Positions 1 to 7,059 of a stretch of 27,473 bases of DNA are shown piece by piece; the stretch's first letter is position 1, and every line of letters begins with the position of its first letter. The stretch lies in NCBI GenBank assembly GCA_947589615.1, contig CANQBU010000003.1, positions 1-27,473 on the forward strand. Direction: 5' to 3'. The stretch comes from an uncultured Clostridia bacterium (lineage in GTDB: Bacteria; Bacillota; Clostridia; Christensenellales; UBA1242). The translations under genes were made by a program, and so were the position numbers. Under the pieces are notes generated by a model. That model was given only the letters and a program-made list of their open reading frames with translations, did no database searches and was not told the DNA's origin.

Positions 1-15
1 CAATAGTTTAGACAT
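1..15 (-). CDS. Start of a gene leaving the left edge
   Basis: Only the first five codons are in the window; read on the minus strand they give Met-Ser-Lys-Leu-Leu. The start is supported by a GGAGG ribosome binding site at 20-24, four bases before the ATG, and by a strong promoter just upstream. The product cannot be named. The gene is transcribed away from the tRNA. Confidence 0.75.
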
Positions 16-34
16 ATTTCCTCCATGTATGAAT

Positions 35-63
35 ATTATAGCACATATAAAAAAGTTTTTCAA
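35..63 (-). promoter_or_regulatory. Sigma-A-type promoter for the left-edge gene
   Basis: On the minus strand: TTGAAA (58-63), a 17-nt spacer, and TATAAT (35-40) preceded by TGC (extended -10). It lies about 10 bases before the GGAGG of the partial gene at 1-15. Confidence 0.8.
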
Positions 64-254
64 TACCTAAAGTAAAATTTTTTCATTTTTTTTTAGGAAT
101 GCAAGAACAAACTGTTTCGAGATGATTTCTTTATCAAAATAAAGGATAAGAAAAATCTTCAAATTATTTTATGCAAAAATTATAAAATATATAAGCAGAA
201 AAAACAGCATAATTTTAAACGGAATAAAATAAATAAAAAATTTTAAATAAAATG
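64..254. other. AT-rich intergenic stretch without a gene
   Basis: This stretch is very A/T-rich with many stops in all frames. No open frame with a ribosome binding site and no clear hairpin terminator was seen. It separates the left-edge gene and the tRNA, which are divergently transcribed. Confidence 0.6.
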
Positions 255-283
255 TTGACAAATGAATTAAAATATGATAATAT
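255..283 (+). promoter_or_regulatory. Promoter of the tRNA-Ala gene
   Basis: A consensus TTGACA lies at 255-260. The -10 is either TAATAT at 278-283 (17-nt spacer) or GATAAT at 276-281 (15-nt spacer). The tRNA 5' end at 299 is about 16 nt downstream, as expected for a short leader removed by RNase P. Confidence 0.7.
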
Positions 284-298
284 TTAACAGTAAGTTAT

Positions 299-375
299 GG
301 GGGATTAGCTCAGCTGGCTAGAGCGCCTGCCTTGCAAGCAGGAGGTCATCGGTTCGATTCCGATATTCTCCACCA
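299..375 (+). tRNA. tRNA-Ala (anticodon TGC)
   Basis: A complete cloverleaf can be drawn. The acceptor GGGGGAT pairs with ATTCTCC (two G-T wobbles), followed by discriminator A and a genome-encoded CCA at 373-375. The D stem is GCTC/GAGC. The anticodon stem is CCTGC/GCAGG with loop CTTGCAA and anticodon TGC at 333-335. The T stem is ATCGG/CCGAT with loop TTCGATT. It decodes GCN alanine codons. A terminator follows directly, so it is a single-tRNA transcription unit. Its 3' end is duplicated 100 bp downstream. Confidence 0.97.
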
Positions 376-396
376 AGTGGCGTTAGCCACTTTTTT
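375..396 (+). terminator. Rho-independent terminator of tRNA-Ala
   Basis: The hairpin AAGTGGC-gtta-GCCACTT is followed by a T run. It begins at the last base of the CCA end. Confidence 0.85.
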
Positions 397-428
397 GTTT
401 GTAAAACAAAAGGGTCACGATAGTGACT

Positions 429-475
429 GGAGATAACAAGGTTCTGCACTCAGCAGGTTCTTCTATTCTCCACCA
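429..475 (+). ncRNA. tRNA-like minihelix ending in CCA (candidate RNA or tRNA relic)
   Basis: A 47-nt segment folds as a single arm. GGAGATA (429-435) pairs with TATTCTCC (464-471, one bulge), and an inner CTGC/GCAG stem (444-447 with 453-456) closes a 5-nt loop. It ends ACCA, identical to the real tRNA end, and a terminator follows at once. It lacks D and anticodon arms, so it is not a working tRNA. It may be a decayed tRNA duplicate or a small structured RNA co-transcribed with tRNA-Ala. Confidence 0.4.
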
Positions 476-497
476 AATGGCGTAAGCCATTTTTTTG
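475..497 (+). terminator. Second terminator (after the tRNA-like copy)
   Basis: The stem AAATGGC/GCCATTT with a 3-nt loop is followed by a T run. It is homologous to the terminator at 375-396. Confidence 0.75.
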
Positions 498-501
498 TTT
501 G

Positions 502-527
502 AAGTGGCTAAGCCACTTCTTTTTTTA
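502..527 (+). terminator. Third tandem terminator
   Basis: The hairpin AAGTGGC-taa-GCCACTT is followed by CTTTTTTT. It has the same stem as the first terminator, making three related terminators in 150 bp. Confidence 0.75.
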
Positions 528-564
528 TTTTAAAGACATTTTGGGGTTGGCAAATAAAGATGCG

Positions 565-593
565 TTGACACCTTATTATAAAATAACTATTAT
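565..593 (+). promoter_or_regulatory. Orphan plus-strand promoter facing an antisense gene end
   Basis: TTGACA (565-570), a 17-nt spacer, and TATTAT (588-593). No plus-strand gene with a ribosome binding site follows. Transcription from about 600 would run antisense to the 3' end of the gene at 632-1507. Confidence 0.5.
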
Positions 594-601
594 AAAGCAT
601 T

Positions 602-625
602 AAAAAAGGTGGCCATTTGCCACCT
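602..625 (-). terminator. Terminator of the 291-aa gene
   Basis: On the minus strand the GGTGGC/GCCACC stem (608-624) with a 5-nt loop is followed by a T6 tract. It lies just after the stop codon at 632-634. Confidence 0.85.
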
Positions 626-631
626 GTAAAT

Positions 632-1507
632 TTACCAATTAAGGAATTTCCCGAAGTCATAATCCTCAACAGGTTCCTTTGCACCCTCTTCTTTGAGTGT
701 TCCAACCACTCTTTCAACCTTGCCAACAAGTCCTCTATCAACACGATTTGAATTCATATTTTTCATATCATTGGCATAAGAGCTAATGAAGTCTTTAAAT
801 ATATCAAGTCTCTCGTTTTGAATAATATATTCATCGGCTGTTAAGTCAGTATGTTTAGAAAGGTCTAGTGTAGGGATTTTCTTTTCAATAACATGGGTTC
901 TAATAAACTCCTTCATTTCAGGAGAATTCAGTTCTTCTTTCAAAACCTGATAATATACACGCTGTTCAACATCATTTTTCCTAAGAAATTGTTCACCAAT
1001 GCTTTCCTTGCATTTTTCATAAGCAGGATAATGAATTTCTACAAGAGGTTTTAAAACATCATCAACAAAACTGTCCATTTTTTCTTCGAAAGCCATTAAT
1101 TTCTTTTTATCATCCTCATTATCAGTCCATTCAATTGCTTTTTCTAGGCGAGGTCGTTCAGTTTGCTCCCAAGTATAAATATGACCTTTGAGTCCATTAA
1201 TTTTGTTTATGATACTATCAAATTCCTTTGGTAGTCTCCATGCAATGAGGTCATTGTCAGTTTGCCAGAAAAGATCATCATGAAAAAGTCTCGAAAGCGT
1301 AGGTGTCATGTTTTTAATTCTTGAAAATTGCTTATCCAATTTTCTAAATTCTGCAACAATATTCCTGAAAAGTTGGTTATACAAATTATACTTATTGCTT
1401 AATTTTGCTCTCTTTTGGTCGGCATCGGCGATCACTGCCTTTTGCTCATCATCAAGCCCATTTATTTTCTCTTGAATTTTTTGATTTATATATTCAATAT
1501 ACTCCAT
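632..1507 (-). CDS. Hypothetical protein, mostly helical, 291 aa
   Basis: I do not recognise a family. The protein is highly charged and predicted helical, with Lys/Glu/Asp-rich segments that could form short coiled coils. It has no signal peptide or membrane segment, so it is probably cytoplasmic. The C-terminal ~40 residues carry a VDRGLVGKVERVVG segment and an acidic stretch ending in FLNW. The ATG is supported by an AGGAGT ribosome binding site and by an extended -10 promoter at 1527-1555. It has its own terminator, so it is monocistronic. The neighbour upstream on the same strand is a membrane coiled-coil protein with a separate terminator. Nothing in the sequence indicates catalysis. 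Confidence 0.85.
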   Translation of the reverse strand: MEYIEYINQKIQEKINGLDDEQKAVIADADQKRAKLSNKYNLYNQLFRNIVAEFRKLDKQFSRIKNMTPTLSRLFHDDLFWQTDNDLIAWRLPKEFDSIINKINGLKGHIYTWEQTERPRLEKAIEWTDNEDDKKKLMAFEEKMDSFVDDVLKPLVEIHYPAYEKCKESIGEQFLRKNDVEQRVYYQVLKEELNSPEMKEFIRTHVIEKKIPTLDLSKHTDLTADEYIIQNERLDIFKDFISSYANDMKNMNSNRVDRGLVGKVERVVGTLKEEGAKEPVEDYDFGKFLNW

Positions 1508-1526
1508 AAATCCACTCCTTGTTTAT

Positions 1527-1555
1527 ATTATAGCATAAAATATATTAAAATTCAA
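1527..1555 (-). promoter_or_regulatory. Promoter of the 291-aa gene
   Basis: Minus strand: TTGAAT (1550-1555), a 17-nt spacer, and TATAAT (1527-1532) with TGC before it (extended -10). Confidence 0.8.
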
Positions 1556-1574
1556 TAGTTTTTTGCAATACATC

Positions 1575-1603
1575 AAAAAAGAGAGGATTTTTCCTCTCTT
1601 TTT
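1575..1603. terminator. Bidirectional-looking terminator after the 759-aa gene
   Basis: A near-perfect inverted repeat (AAAGAGAGGA with TCCTCTCTTT) is flanked by A and T runs. It lies directly after the stop of the gene at 1606-3885 on the minus strand. Confidence 0.85.
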
Positions 1604-1605
1604 AA

Positions 1606-3885
1606 TTATATGCTTGCCTCATTATCTACTACCATCTCAAGTCCTGCGCCTGTTACTCTATTAACCTCTTTAAGAAGTGTTGCCTTCATAGTATCTTCAA
1701 CTTGGCTTGCTTTCTTAACTCCATCGTATGTCTTTTCAACTGAGAATACCTTATATTGTCCACCGACAAGAACAAGTGCTGAAGCTGTTACAGTAGTGGT
1801 TTTGCTCTTATCATTGTAATTTGTTGTTATCGAGTAAGCAAGATCAATATTACCTGTTACTTCTGTTCCGTCAAGGTTAACTGTTGCAGAATCTACTGTA
1901 ACTTCAAGATCGTTATTAAAGCTTGTTCTTGAAACTTTAACATCCTTGTTTGTTAGAGGTGCTAAAAGATTTTTAGCTGAAACATAGTTTTGATTTGGAG
2001 CAATCGTATACTTAACGAGTGAAATAAATTCTCTATCTCTTCTGTCTGAACATCTAACTAAGAGTTCTACATCACCAGTTGCCTTTGTATATTTAGCACT
2101 TTCAACGCTTATTGCCATTCCACCCAAAGAATTATCTCTTAATACACCATTATATTCGTTAACTGCAGCTTCGTCTACACCAACTTCAATTACATCGCCT
2201 GTAGATGTTGCAAATCCAAGTTCTGAAAGTAATGCAGGGGCCGCTGCTTGAACATATTCGCTATTTGCTGCGGCAATTTCTGTATAGTGCATTACGCTTG
2301 ACAAATCGCTAGTTTGATCAAGAGTTCCTTCTCTATATGATTGAAGATCTTGTTGGAAATCTGCTTCACCGTTCTGAATACTTGTTCTATATCCGTTAAC
2401 AGCTTGAGCATAAGCACAGTTTTCATCAAGTTTTCCAGTCTCGTCTATCTTGTAGAATGATTCAACTTCTTGTCTTGCTGCTTGAATGCCTTCCCAAGTG
2501 TAATCAACTCCTTCACCATCTGCACGAACAGATACCGATTTCAAAGAAGAAGGTGTAATTCCGTTGTTATCAAAAACTTGTTGTGTTGTGTCAGCAACTG
2601 CAGCCATAGCTCCATAGTGTTTTCCAACGTTGTTTTGGTCTTGACCTACGAATCTCGTGAATTCGCCAGCTTCTTGTTCGTTTAATGTTTGTTGTTGAGA
2701 TTCTCCCAAGTCGCCTTGAAGGTTTTGTTTTTCTACAGCAAATTTTGGAGCTAAACCTAGCGCTGCCACTAAAATTGCAACTCCGGCTCCGACTGCAAGA
2801 CCAATAGCAACCAACTTTTTAGCAAAACCTTTTTCTCCTTTACCTTTTGTCAAGTCAGAAACTTTTGCTTTTGTTCTTTCCTTTGCAACAGCTCTAAGAA
2901 GGTCAGCTGCTGAATCTTGACGATAAGTCAAACCATATCTTTTATACAAACCCGAAAGCTCAGCAACAGCATCAGCATCGTTTGCATTTGGAGCAAGAAG
3001 GTATGATACATTTTCATACGCTCTCTTTAAGGTCTCTTCGTAACTCTTGCTTGTTCCTCTAACCTTTTTTGAGTTGGAGTATTTTATCATTTCATATAAT
3101 TTTTTACGTCTTGTATAGTCATCATCAGTATGTTGAATTCTTTGATCCTTAGGAACATTTTCATTAAATGCCATTTCCAAAGCGTCAATAAGGTGGCCAT
3201 CACGACTGTTTACACCTTCTCTAATTTTTATTTGTCTTACTTCCTCTGCTAATCCAAGTGCTTCAGCTTTATAATTCTTTGCAGCACTCAATAAATCTCT
3301 TGACCTTTTTCTTAATGTAACGATTTGAGATTCGAGAGATTCATCTTTGTTTTGAAGTTCTTTAAAGCTTTCTAGTAAGGAGTCGCAACGCTTTTTGAGT
3401 TCTTTGCATTCCTCACTTCTTTGTTGATAACCATCTGCAATTTCAGCATACCATAGATTGAGTTCTTGAAGATTTTCGTTTGCAATTCTTGCATCTTCAA
3501 CGCTGTCGGCATTTGGATTTGCCTTTACAAGAGCGTCAAATTGTTTTTGAAGAGTTTCATACGATTCTCTGTATTCCTCGACCTCTCTCTTTACTCTTTC
3601 AAGTTCTTCAAGAAGCACCCTATTGCCTTCAACCTCATCTTGATATCTTTGTTCGTTCTCAAGATTGCTAATAGCATAAGCATCGGCAACGTCTTGTGCT
3701 TGTCGATTTAACTGTTGTCTTGTTGGTGTTGTTTTCCTTCTTGCAGCAGGCTTTTTTGCTTCAAGTTGTGCTATTCTCTTTTTTTGCTCCTCTATCTGAG
3801 CAGTTAATTCTTGTTCTCTTGCTCTCAAATCCCTAACTTGAGTTGCAAGAACCTCTCTATCGTTATTATTAGTTCGATCAGCCAT
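1606..3885 (-). CDS. Single-pass membrane protein with long cytoplasmic coiled coil, 759 aa
   Basis: I recognise no named family. Residues ~11-45 and ~76-220 are heptad-rich (Leu with Glu/Lys/Arg/Gln) and should form coiled coils. They are separated by a basic Pro/Thr/Arg linker (~45-60). Residues ~225-345 form a charged helical region. A hydrophobic Gly/Ala/Val helix spans ~357-379, preceded by a Lys-rich flank (KGKGEKGFAKK), so the N-terminus is predicted inside and the C-terminal ~380 residues outside. The outer part is rich in Thr, Val and Asn with alternating beta-like segments and begins with a Gln-rich stretch. The start has an AGGAGG site six to seven bases before the ATG, and the promoter matches consensus perfectly, suggesting strong expression. 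A structural or envelope-spanning scaffold role is only a guess. Confidence 0.88.
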   Translation of the reverse strand: MADRTNNNDREVLATQVRDLRAREQELTAQIEEQKKRIAQLEAKKPAARRKTTPTRQQLNRQAQDVADAYAISNLENEQRYQDEVEGNRVLLEELERVKREVEEYRESYETLQKQFDALVKANPNADSVEDARIANENLQELNLWYAEIADGYQQRSEECKELKKRCDSLLESFKELQNKDESLESQIVTLRKRSRDLLSAAKNYKAEALGLAEEVRQIKIREGVNSRDGHLIDALEMAFNENVPKDQRIQHTDDDYTRRKKLYEMIKYSNSKKVRGTSKSYEETLKRAYENVSYLLAPNANDADAVAELSGLYKRYGLTYRQDSAADLLRAVAKERTKAKVSDLTKGKGEKGFAKKLVAIGLAVGAGVAILVAALGLAPKFAVEKQNLQGDLGESQQQTLNEQEAGEFTRFVGQDQNNVGKHYGAMAAVADTTQQVFDNNGITPSSLKSVSVRADGEGVDYTWEGIQAARQEVESFYKIDETGKLDENCAYAQAVNGYRTSIQNGEADFQQDLQSYREGTLDQTSDLSSVMHYTEIAAANSEYVQAAAPALLSELGFATSTGDVIEVGVDEAAVNEYNGVLRDNSLGGMAISVESAKYTKATGDVELLVRCSDRRDREFISLVKYTIAPNQNYVSAKNLLAPLTNKDVKVSRTSFNNDLEVTVDSATVNLDGTEVTGNIDLAYSITTNYNDKSKTTTVTASALVLVGGQYKVFSVEKTYDGVKKASQVEDTMKATLLKEVNRVTGAGLEMVVDNEASI

Positions 3886-3912
3886 AAGTCTAAACCTCCT
3901 ATTCTTACCTAT

Positions 3913-3941
3913 ATTATACTAGATATTTTTTGCGATGTCAA
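3913..3941 (-). promoter_or_regulatory. Perfect-consensus promoter of the 759-aa gene
   Basis: Minus strand: TTGACA (3936-3941), a 17-nt spacer, and TATAAT (3913-3918). Both hexamers match the housekeeping sigma consensus 6/6. Confidence 0.92.
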
Positions 3942-4045
3942 TACTCATTTTAAAAAAATTTTTAGTTTTTTTGAAGTATTTTCCCTTTCTGAGTAAATAT
4001 CGCATTATTATATGATGTAATTAATTAAAGTTATAACATTACATA

Positions 4046-4633
4046 TTATATTGTTTCGCATTTTTCATCTAAATATGTCGCCGAAAGATCGGCAAGATGT
4101 AATAAAAAGCAGATCGGATACTTATAGAACACATCGGAAAGAAGATTTGAGCCGTTTTGAACCCTCGCATCATACTCCCCCATGTGCCAATTTATAGCAA
4201 GTGCCTCTTCGCGAGTAAGTTTAATAAAAGCCGAGAGAATATAAACTGACTTCTCACCATGACCGTATGGTAGATTGTCCTCCACCCTATAATATGGTTT
4301 TTGTTCCCACCTTCCGTCAACCTTCACATTTTTTTGATCTTCGACATAAGTCCCAACCTTGCACACATCATGCAAAAGTCCCATGATCGCAACGCTTTCA
4401 GGGCTGACCTTTTTGTTCCACTGGCTTCCATACTCGCCTTCAAGGATTTTTACAAATCTCTTGTAAACATTTATAGAATGCTGGCATAGTCCACCCTTAT
4501 AGGCGCTGTGCCTTCTAGTGCTTGCCGGGCAAGTGAAAAAATCTGACTTCTCAAGCCATTCTAAAAGCCTCTCCGAGCCCTCCCTTTCGATATTGTCATA
4601 AAATATTTCCAAAAATTCATCTTTTGCTTCCAT
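4046..4633 (-). CDS. HD-domain phosphohydrolase, 195 aa
   Basis: The sequence shows an HD superfamily metal site. Candidate ligands are H52 (in LCQHSINVY), the H88-D89 doublet (LLHDVCK), H125 (GHGEKS), H150 (NWHMGEYD) and D182 (HLADLSA). These proteins hydrolyse phosphomonoester or phosphodiester bonds, often in nucleotides, and the substrate here cannot be told. The length and layout resemble stand-alone HD hydrolases seen in Firmicutes and their phages. A GGAGT ribosome binding site precedes the ATG, and a TTGAAA-17-TATAAT promoter lies upstream, so it has its own transcription start. No clear terminator was seen after it. It is soluble, with no signal peptide. Confidence 0.88.
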   Translation of the reverse strand: MEAKDEFLEIFYDNIEREGSERLLEWLEKSDFFTCPASTRRHSAYKGGLCQHSINVYKRFVKILEGEYGSQWNKKVSPESVAIMGLLHDVCKVGTYVEDQKNVKVDGRWEQKPYYRVEDNLPYGHGEKSVYILSAFIKLTREEALAINWHMGEYDARVQNGSNLLSDVFYKYPICFLLHLADLSATYLDEKCETI

Positions 4634-4660
4634 AAATCACTCCTATAATATATATTAAAA

Positions 4661-4689
4661 ATTATAAAACAAATTGAAAAATATTTCAA
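4661..4689 (-). promoter_or_regulatory. Promoter of the HD-hydrolase gene
   Basis: Minus strand: TTGAAA (4684-4689), a 17-nt spacer, and TATAAT (4661-4666). Confidence 0.75.
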
Positions 4690-4753
4690 TCAAATTGATT
4701 AAGTTTTATAAATAAAACATTTATTCCGCCCTTGATAAGCCTTAAATAATATT

Positions 4754-5086
4754 TTAGACAATAATTATTGAAATGCCCGGATTTGGGTAGAAAAGATCGG
4801 GGTCACCATAAATGGTTTTATCTTGTTCTAGTGCTTTTATCACTTCTGGGTCAAAAATATTCCACTTATCCCCCGAATAAAAGTCTTTTATAAACTTACT
4901 TCTTTTCCAGCGCGCCAAAGTCTTTCTCAGTTCTATGCAAATCACTCCCCCTTTCCCATGCGAGCCATAGCCGTGAAGCACTTTAATTATTCCTCCTCCT
5001 TCCTTGCGAGTAAATTCCACTTCTATTTCGACAGTCGCGATTGCACTCTCCACACTGTATCCCTCTCTTAAATTTAAAAATTTCAC
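4754..5086 (-). CDS. Smr-domain-like protein, 110 aa
   Basis: The layout matches the Smr (MutS2 C-terminal) fold: an opening LNLREGYSVESAI segment (equivalent to LDLHG..sveeA), then VLHGYGSHGKGG at ~36-47 (equivalent to HGxGTGxLR), and a closing hydrophobic strand ISIIIV after a Pro/Gly turn. Smr domains bind or nick nucleic acid and are also found in ribosome-rescue nucleases. Here the first motif has REG instead of LHG and the second has an insertion, so nuclease activity is uncertain. The gene is last in a three-gene operon. Its ATG overlaps the stop of the membrane-protein gene by 4 bp, implying translational coupling. GGAGGG precedes the start. Confidence 0.72.
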   Translation of the reverse strand: MKFLNLREGYSVESAIATVEIEVEFTRKEGGGIIKVLHGYGSHGKGGVICIELRKTLARWKRSKFIKDFYSGDKWNIFDPEVIKALEQDKTIYGDPDLFYPNPGISIIIV

Positions 5087-6306
5087 TTTCCCTCCATTTT
5101 TAAAGTTTTATCAAAATTTCTTCTTTGCAGCACTCCGTCTTTATCCATTTTAAAATATCTAAATCTTATAATCTCAAATATCGCAAGTCCAAGCACACCT
5201 CCGACAATTTGGGCAATGTTTGTGTTAAATGCATTCATTATGAAAATGGAAAGCACCGTTCGAATTGCCTTGCAAGTCATATATATTATGGTTGAGATTG
5301 TCGCCGAAAATTCTAGTTGAAGGTAGGTCTGAATGTTTGCCTTTATAGTGTTTAAAAGCATGTCAACAACTTGAATTCCGAGATAGATTGCACCAATCCA
5401 CAAAATAACATGATACACCTTAAACAGCGAGAAAAATAGAACTGTGCTTGTCGAAATATAAAAAAGGGTTACGATAGCAGAATGCTTTAACGCCTTTCTG
5501 TAGTTATAACAATTTTGAGAGATTTCTATCTTTGCTATCTTGTTTATTCCGCCAAGAGCGTCCCATTGCGGGTCGGTGATTAAATTTACAAAGTTTAATG
5601 CCGCAACATATTCTTGCCCATAACTAAAAGCACGACTAAATCCAAAAAGATAAATTAAAAGCATGAATATGTCCCCTAGAATATACAGCGACTCGAACTT
5701 GAAATTTTTCACGATATCAAAATCAAACTTGAACTTTTGGATTACAAGGCAAAACCAGACTGAAACATAGATTAAAAGGCTTATAAGATTTACAATTAAA
5801 ATCACCAGTTGATTTGAAGTTATCAAAGCAGTTATCACAACACTCGCAAAATTTAAAACTATAAAACACGAATTACAGATGTTTGCCTTTTTGTCTTGAT
5901 TTTTAAAATACATCGCTTCGGCAACAGAGTTTATAACAAATGAGAAAAACAATTGACCTATGCTCATTAATGCAAATATCCGAAAATGGGAGACGTCCAT
6001 ATTCATAAACCCAACATAGTCATCTACGAATATAGCCACAATTCCAAAAATAAGCACCGCAAAAATCGTCCCAAGCACAAGGCCTGACTGAACACAATTT
6101 TCATTGTTTTCCTTGTTTGCACGTATATTCGAAGAGGATATAAAAAAACTTAAAAGAATAGAAAGCACAAACTGCAATGGATACGTTATTGAAAATATCT
6201 GCGAAAATGAAGTGTCGTGAAGAATTATGCCCAGCATGAGAAAAGTCAGGGCGTTAAGTAGCGAAAAAAAGAAAAAGGTTATCGTCATGTTAAAATAGCG
6301 TTTCAT
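5083..6306 (-). CDS. MATE/flippase-like polytopic membrane protein, 407 aa
   Basis: About twelve hydrophobic helices are spread over the full length, with short polar loops and a basic C-terminal tail after ~residue 380. The pattern and size resemble the MATE/MOP exporter superfamily (multidrug or lipid-linked saccharide flippases), although it is shorter than typical ~450-aa MATE proteins and no diagnostic motif is obvious. It should sit in the plasma membrane. There is no good ribosome binding site before the ATG. The stop of the upstream metallo-beta-lactamase gene is 7 bp away, so translation is probably coupled. It overlaps the Smr-like gene by 4 bp. Substrate unknown. Confidence 0.75.
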   Translation of the reverse strand: MKRYFNMTITFFFFSLLNALTFLMLGIILHDTSFSQIFSITYPLQFVLSILLSFFISSSNIRANKENNENCVQSGLVLGTIFAVLIFGIVAIFVDDYVGFMNMDVSHFRIFALMSIGQLFFSFVINSVAEAMYFKNQDKKANICNSCFIVLNFASVVITALITSNQLVILIVNLISLLIYVSVWFCLVIQKFKFDFDIVKNFKFESLYILGDIFMLLIYLFGFSRAFSYGQEYVAALNFVNLITDPQWDALGGINKIAKIEISQNCYNYRKALKHSAIVTLFYISTSTVLFFSLFKVYHVILWIGAIYLGIQVVDMLLNTIKANIQTYLQLEFSATISTIIYMTCKAIRTVLSIFIMNAFNTNIAQIVGGVLGLAIFEIIRFRYFKMDKDGVLQRRNFDKTLKMEGK

Positions 6307-6313
6307 AATATCG

Positions 6314-6922
6314 TTAATCTCTTAAAATTTTGCATTGTATATTTTTATTTAATAATTTCGCAAAGCGAGTTGCATCACTTCTAGTCCCGACAATATCCCC
6401 ATAATGAATTGGAATCACAATTTCGGGACTTATAATATTAGTAACTTTTGCCGCCTCTTCAACCGTCATAGTAAACGTTCCACCAATTGGCAATAAAAGT
6501 ATGTCTGCCTTTAAATTTTCAAGTTCATCGGTGTCATCACTGTCGCCGACAACCGCAATCCTCTTGCCGTCATAATGCAAAACGTATCCCACCCAACCAT
6601 ATTCTTTTAAATGGAACTTCTTGTTTGTGTTATAGCAAGGGAAAGTCGAAAATGTAAGGTCATCAACATTGTATGTATTATTTGGCTCAACGGCTATTAC
6701 TTTGTTGACAAAATGTTTTGCGACGTCCTTTTCCATAGATTTTGGACAGATAATTTTTGTCTCCGCATCGGATATCTTTTTCATATCTTCCACTGAAAAA
6801 TGGTCATAATGAGGGTGAGTCAAAAATATGTATTTAGCCTTTCCCTCTTTAATCTTGATAGGGTCAAAAAAAATGCTATCGTCAATATTTAAAGAACTTT
6901 GATAATTCAATTTGATTTGCAT
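6314..6922 (-). CDS. Metallo-beta-lactamase-fold hydrolase (UlaG/YtkL-like), 202 aa
   Basis: The metal motif HPHYDH is at 36-41, followed by a GDSDDT segment (D127 as bridging ligand) and PIHYGD (H173). LPIGGTFTM at ~144-152 is the loop typical of the UPF0173/YtkL and UlaG-like branch of the fold. A binuclear zinc or manganese hydrolase is likely; the substrate is unknown. It is soluble. The AAGGAG site and a TTTACA-18-TAAAAT extended promoter support the start and make it the first gene of an operon with the MATE-like and Smr-like genes. Confidence 0.85.
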   Translation of the reverse strand: MQIKLNYQSSLNIDDSIFFDPIKIKEGKAKYIFLTHPHYDHFSVEDMKKISDAETKIICPKSMEKDVAKHFVNKVIAVEPNNTYNVDDLTFSTFPCYNTNKKFHLKEYGWVGYVLHYDGKRIAVVGDSDDTDELENLKADILLLPIGGTFTMTVEEAAKVTNIISPEIVIPIHYGDIVGTRSDATRFAKLLNKNIQCKILRD

Positions 6923-6940
6923 GATTTCTCCTTAAAAAAT

Positions 6941-6970
6941 ATTTTAACATAAATTGAGAACTATTGTAAA
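6941..6970 (-). promoter_or_regulatory. Promoter of the MBL-MATE-Smr operon
   Basis: Minus strand: TTTACA (6965-6970), an 18-nt spacer, and TAAAAT (6941-6946) with a TG one base upstream (extended -10). Confidence 0.65.
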
Positions 6971-7025
6971 ACCTTTGTGGTTAGTTTTTAAATACTTTGC
7001 AAAAAACTTTGCTTTTTCCGTCTAT

Positions 7026-7052
7026 AAAAAATGAGCCTGAATCTTCAAGCCC
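7026..7052 (-). terminator. Terminator of the tandem paralogue pair
   Basis: Minus strand: a 9-bp stem with two G-T wobbles (GGGCTTGAA with TTCAGGCTC, 7033-7052) is followed by a T6 tract (7026-7031). It lies just after the stop at 7060. Confidence 0.7.
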
Positions 7053-7059
7053 ATTTTGG

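Larger units (their letters stand above)
364..502 (+). repeat. Direct repeat of tRNA 3' end plus terminator, 100-bp offset
   Basis: Bases 364-402 and 464-502 are near-identical copies exactly 100 bp apart. Each holds the last tRNA bases through CCA, a stem-loop and a T tract followed by GTTTG. The terminator stems differ by a paired change (AAGTGGC/GCCACTT against AAATGGC/GCCATTT), so the hairpin is kept. Confidence 0.85.

Noticed and set aside
299..502. Integrated element at the tRNA (attL/attR pair)
   Set aside because: The two copies of the tRNA end are only 100 bp apart with no integrase or cargo between, so at most it is a scar. Kept only as a repeat observation.
508..744. 78-aa minus-strand frame
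   Set aside because: It overlaps the terminators and the 3' end of the 291-aa gene, with no start signals.
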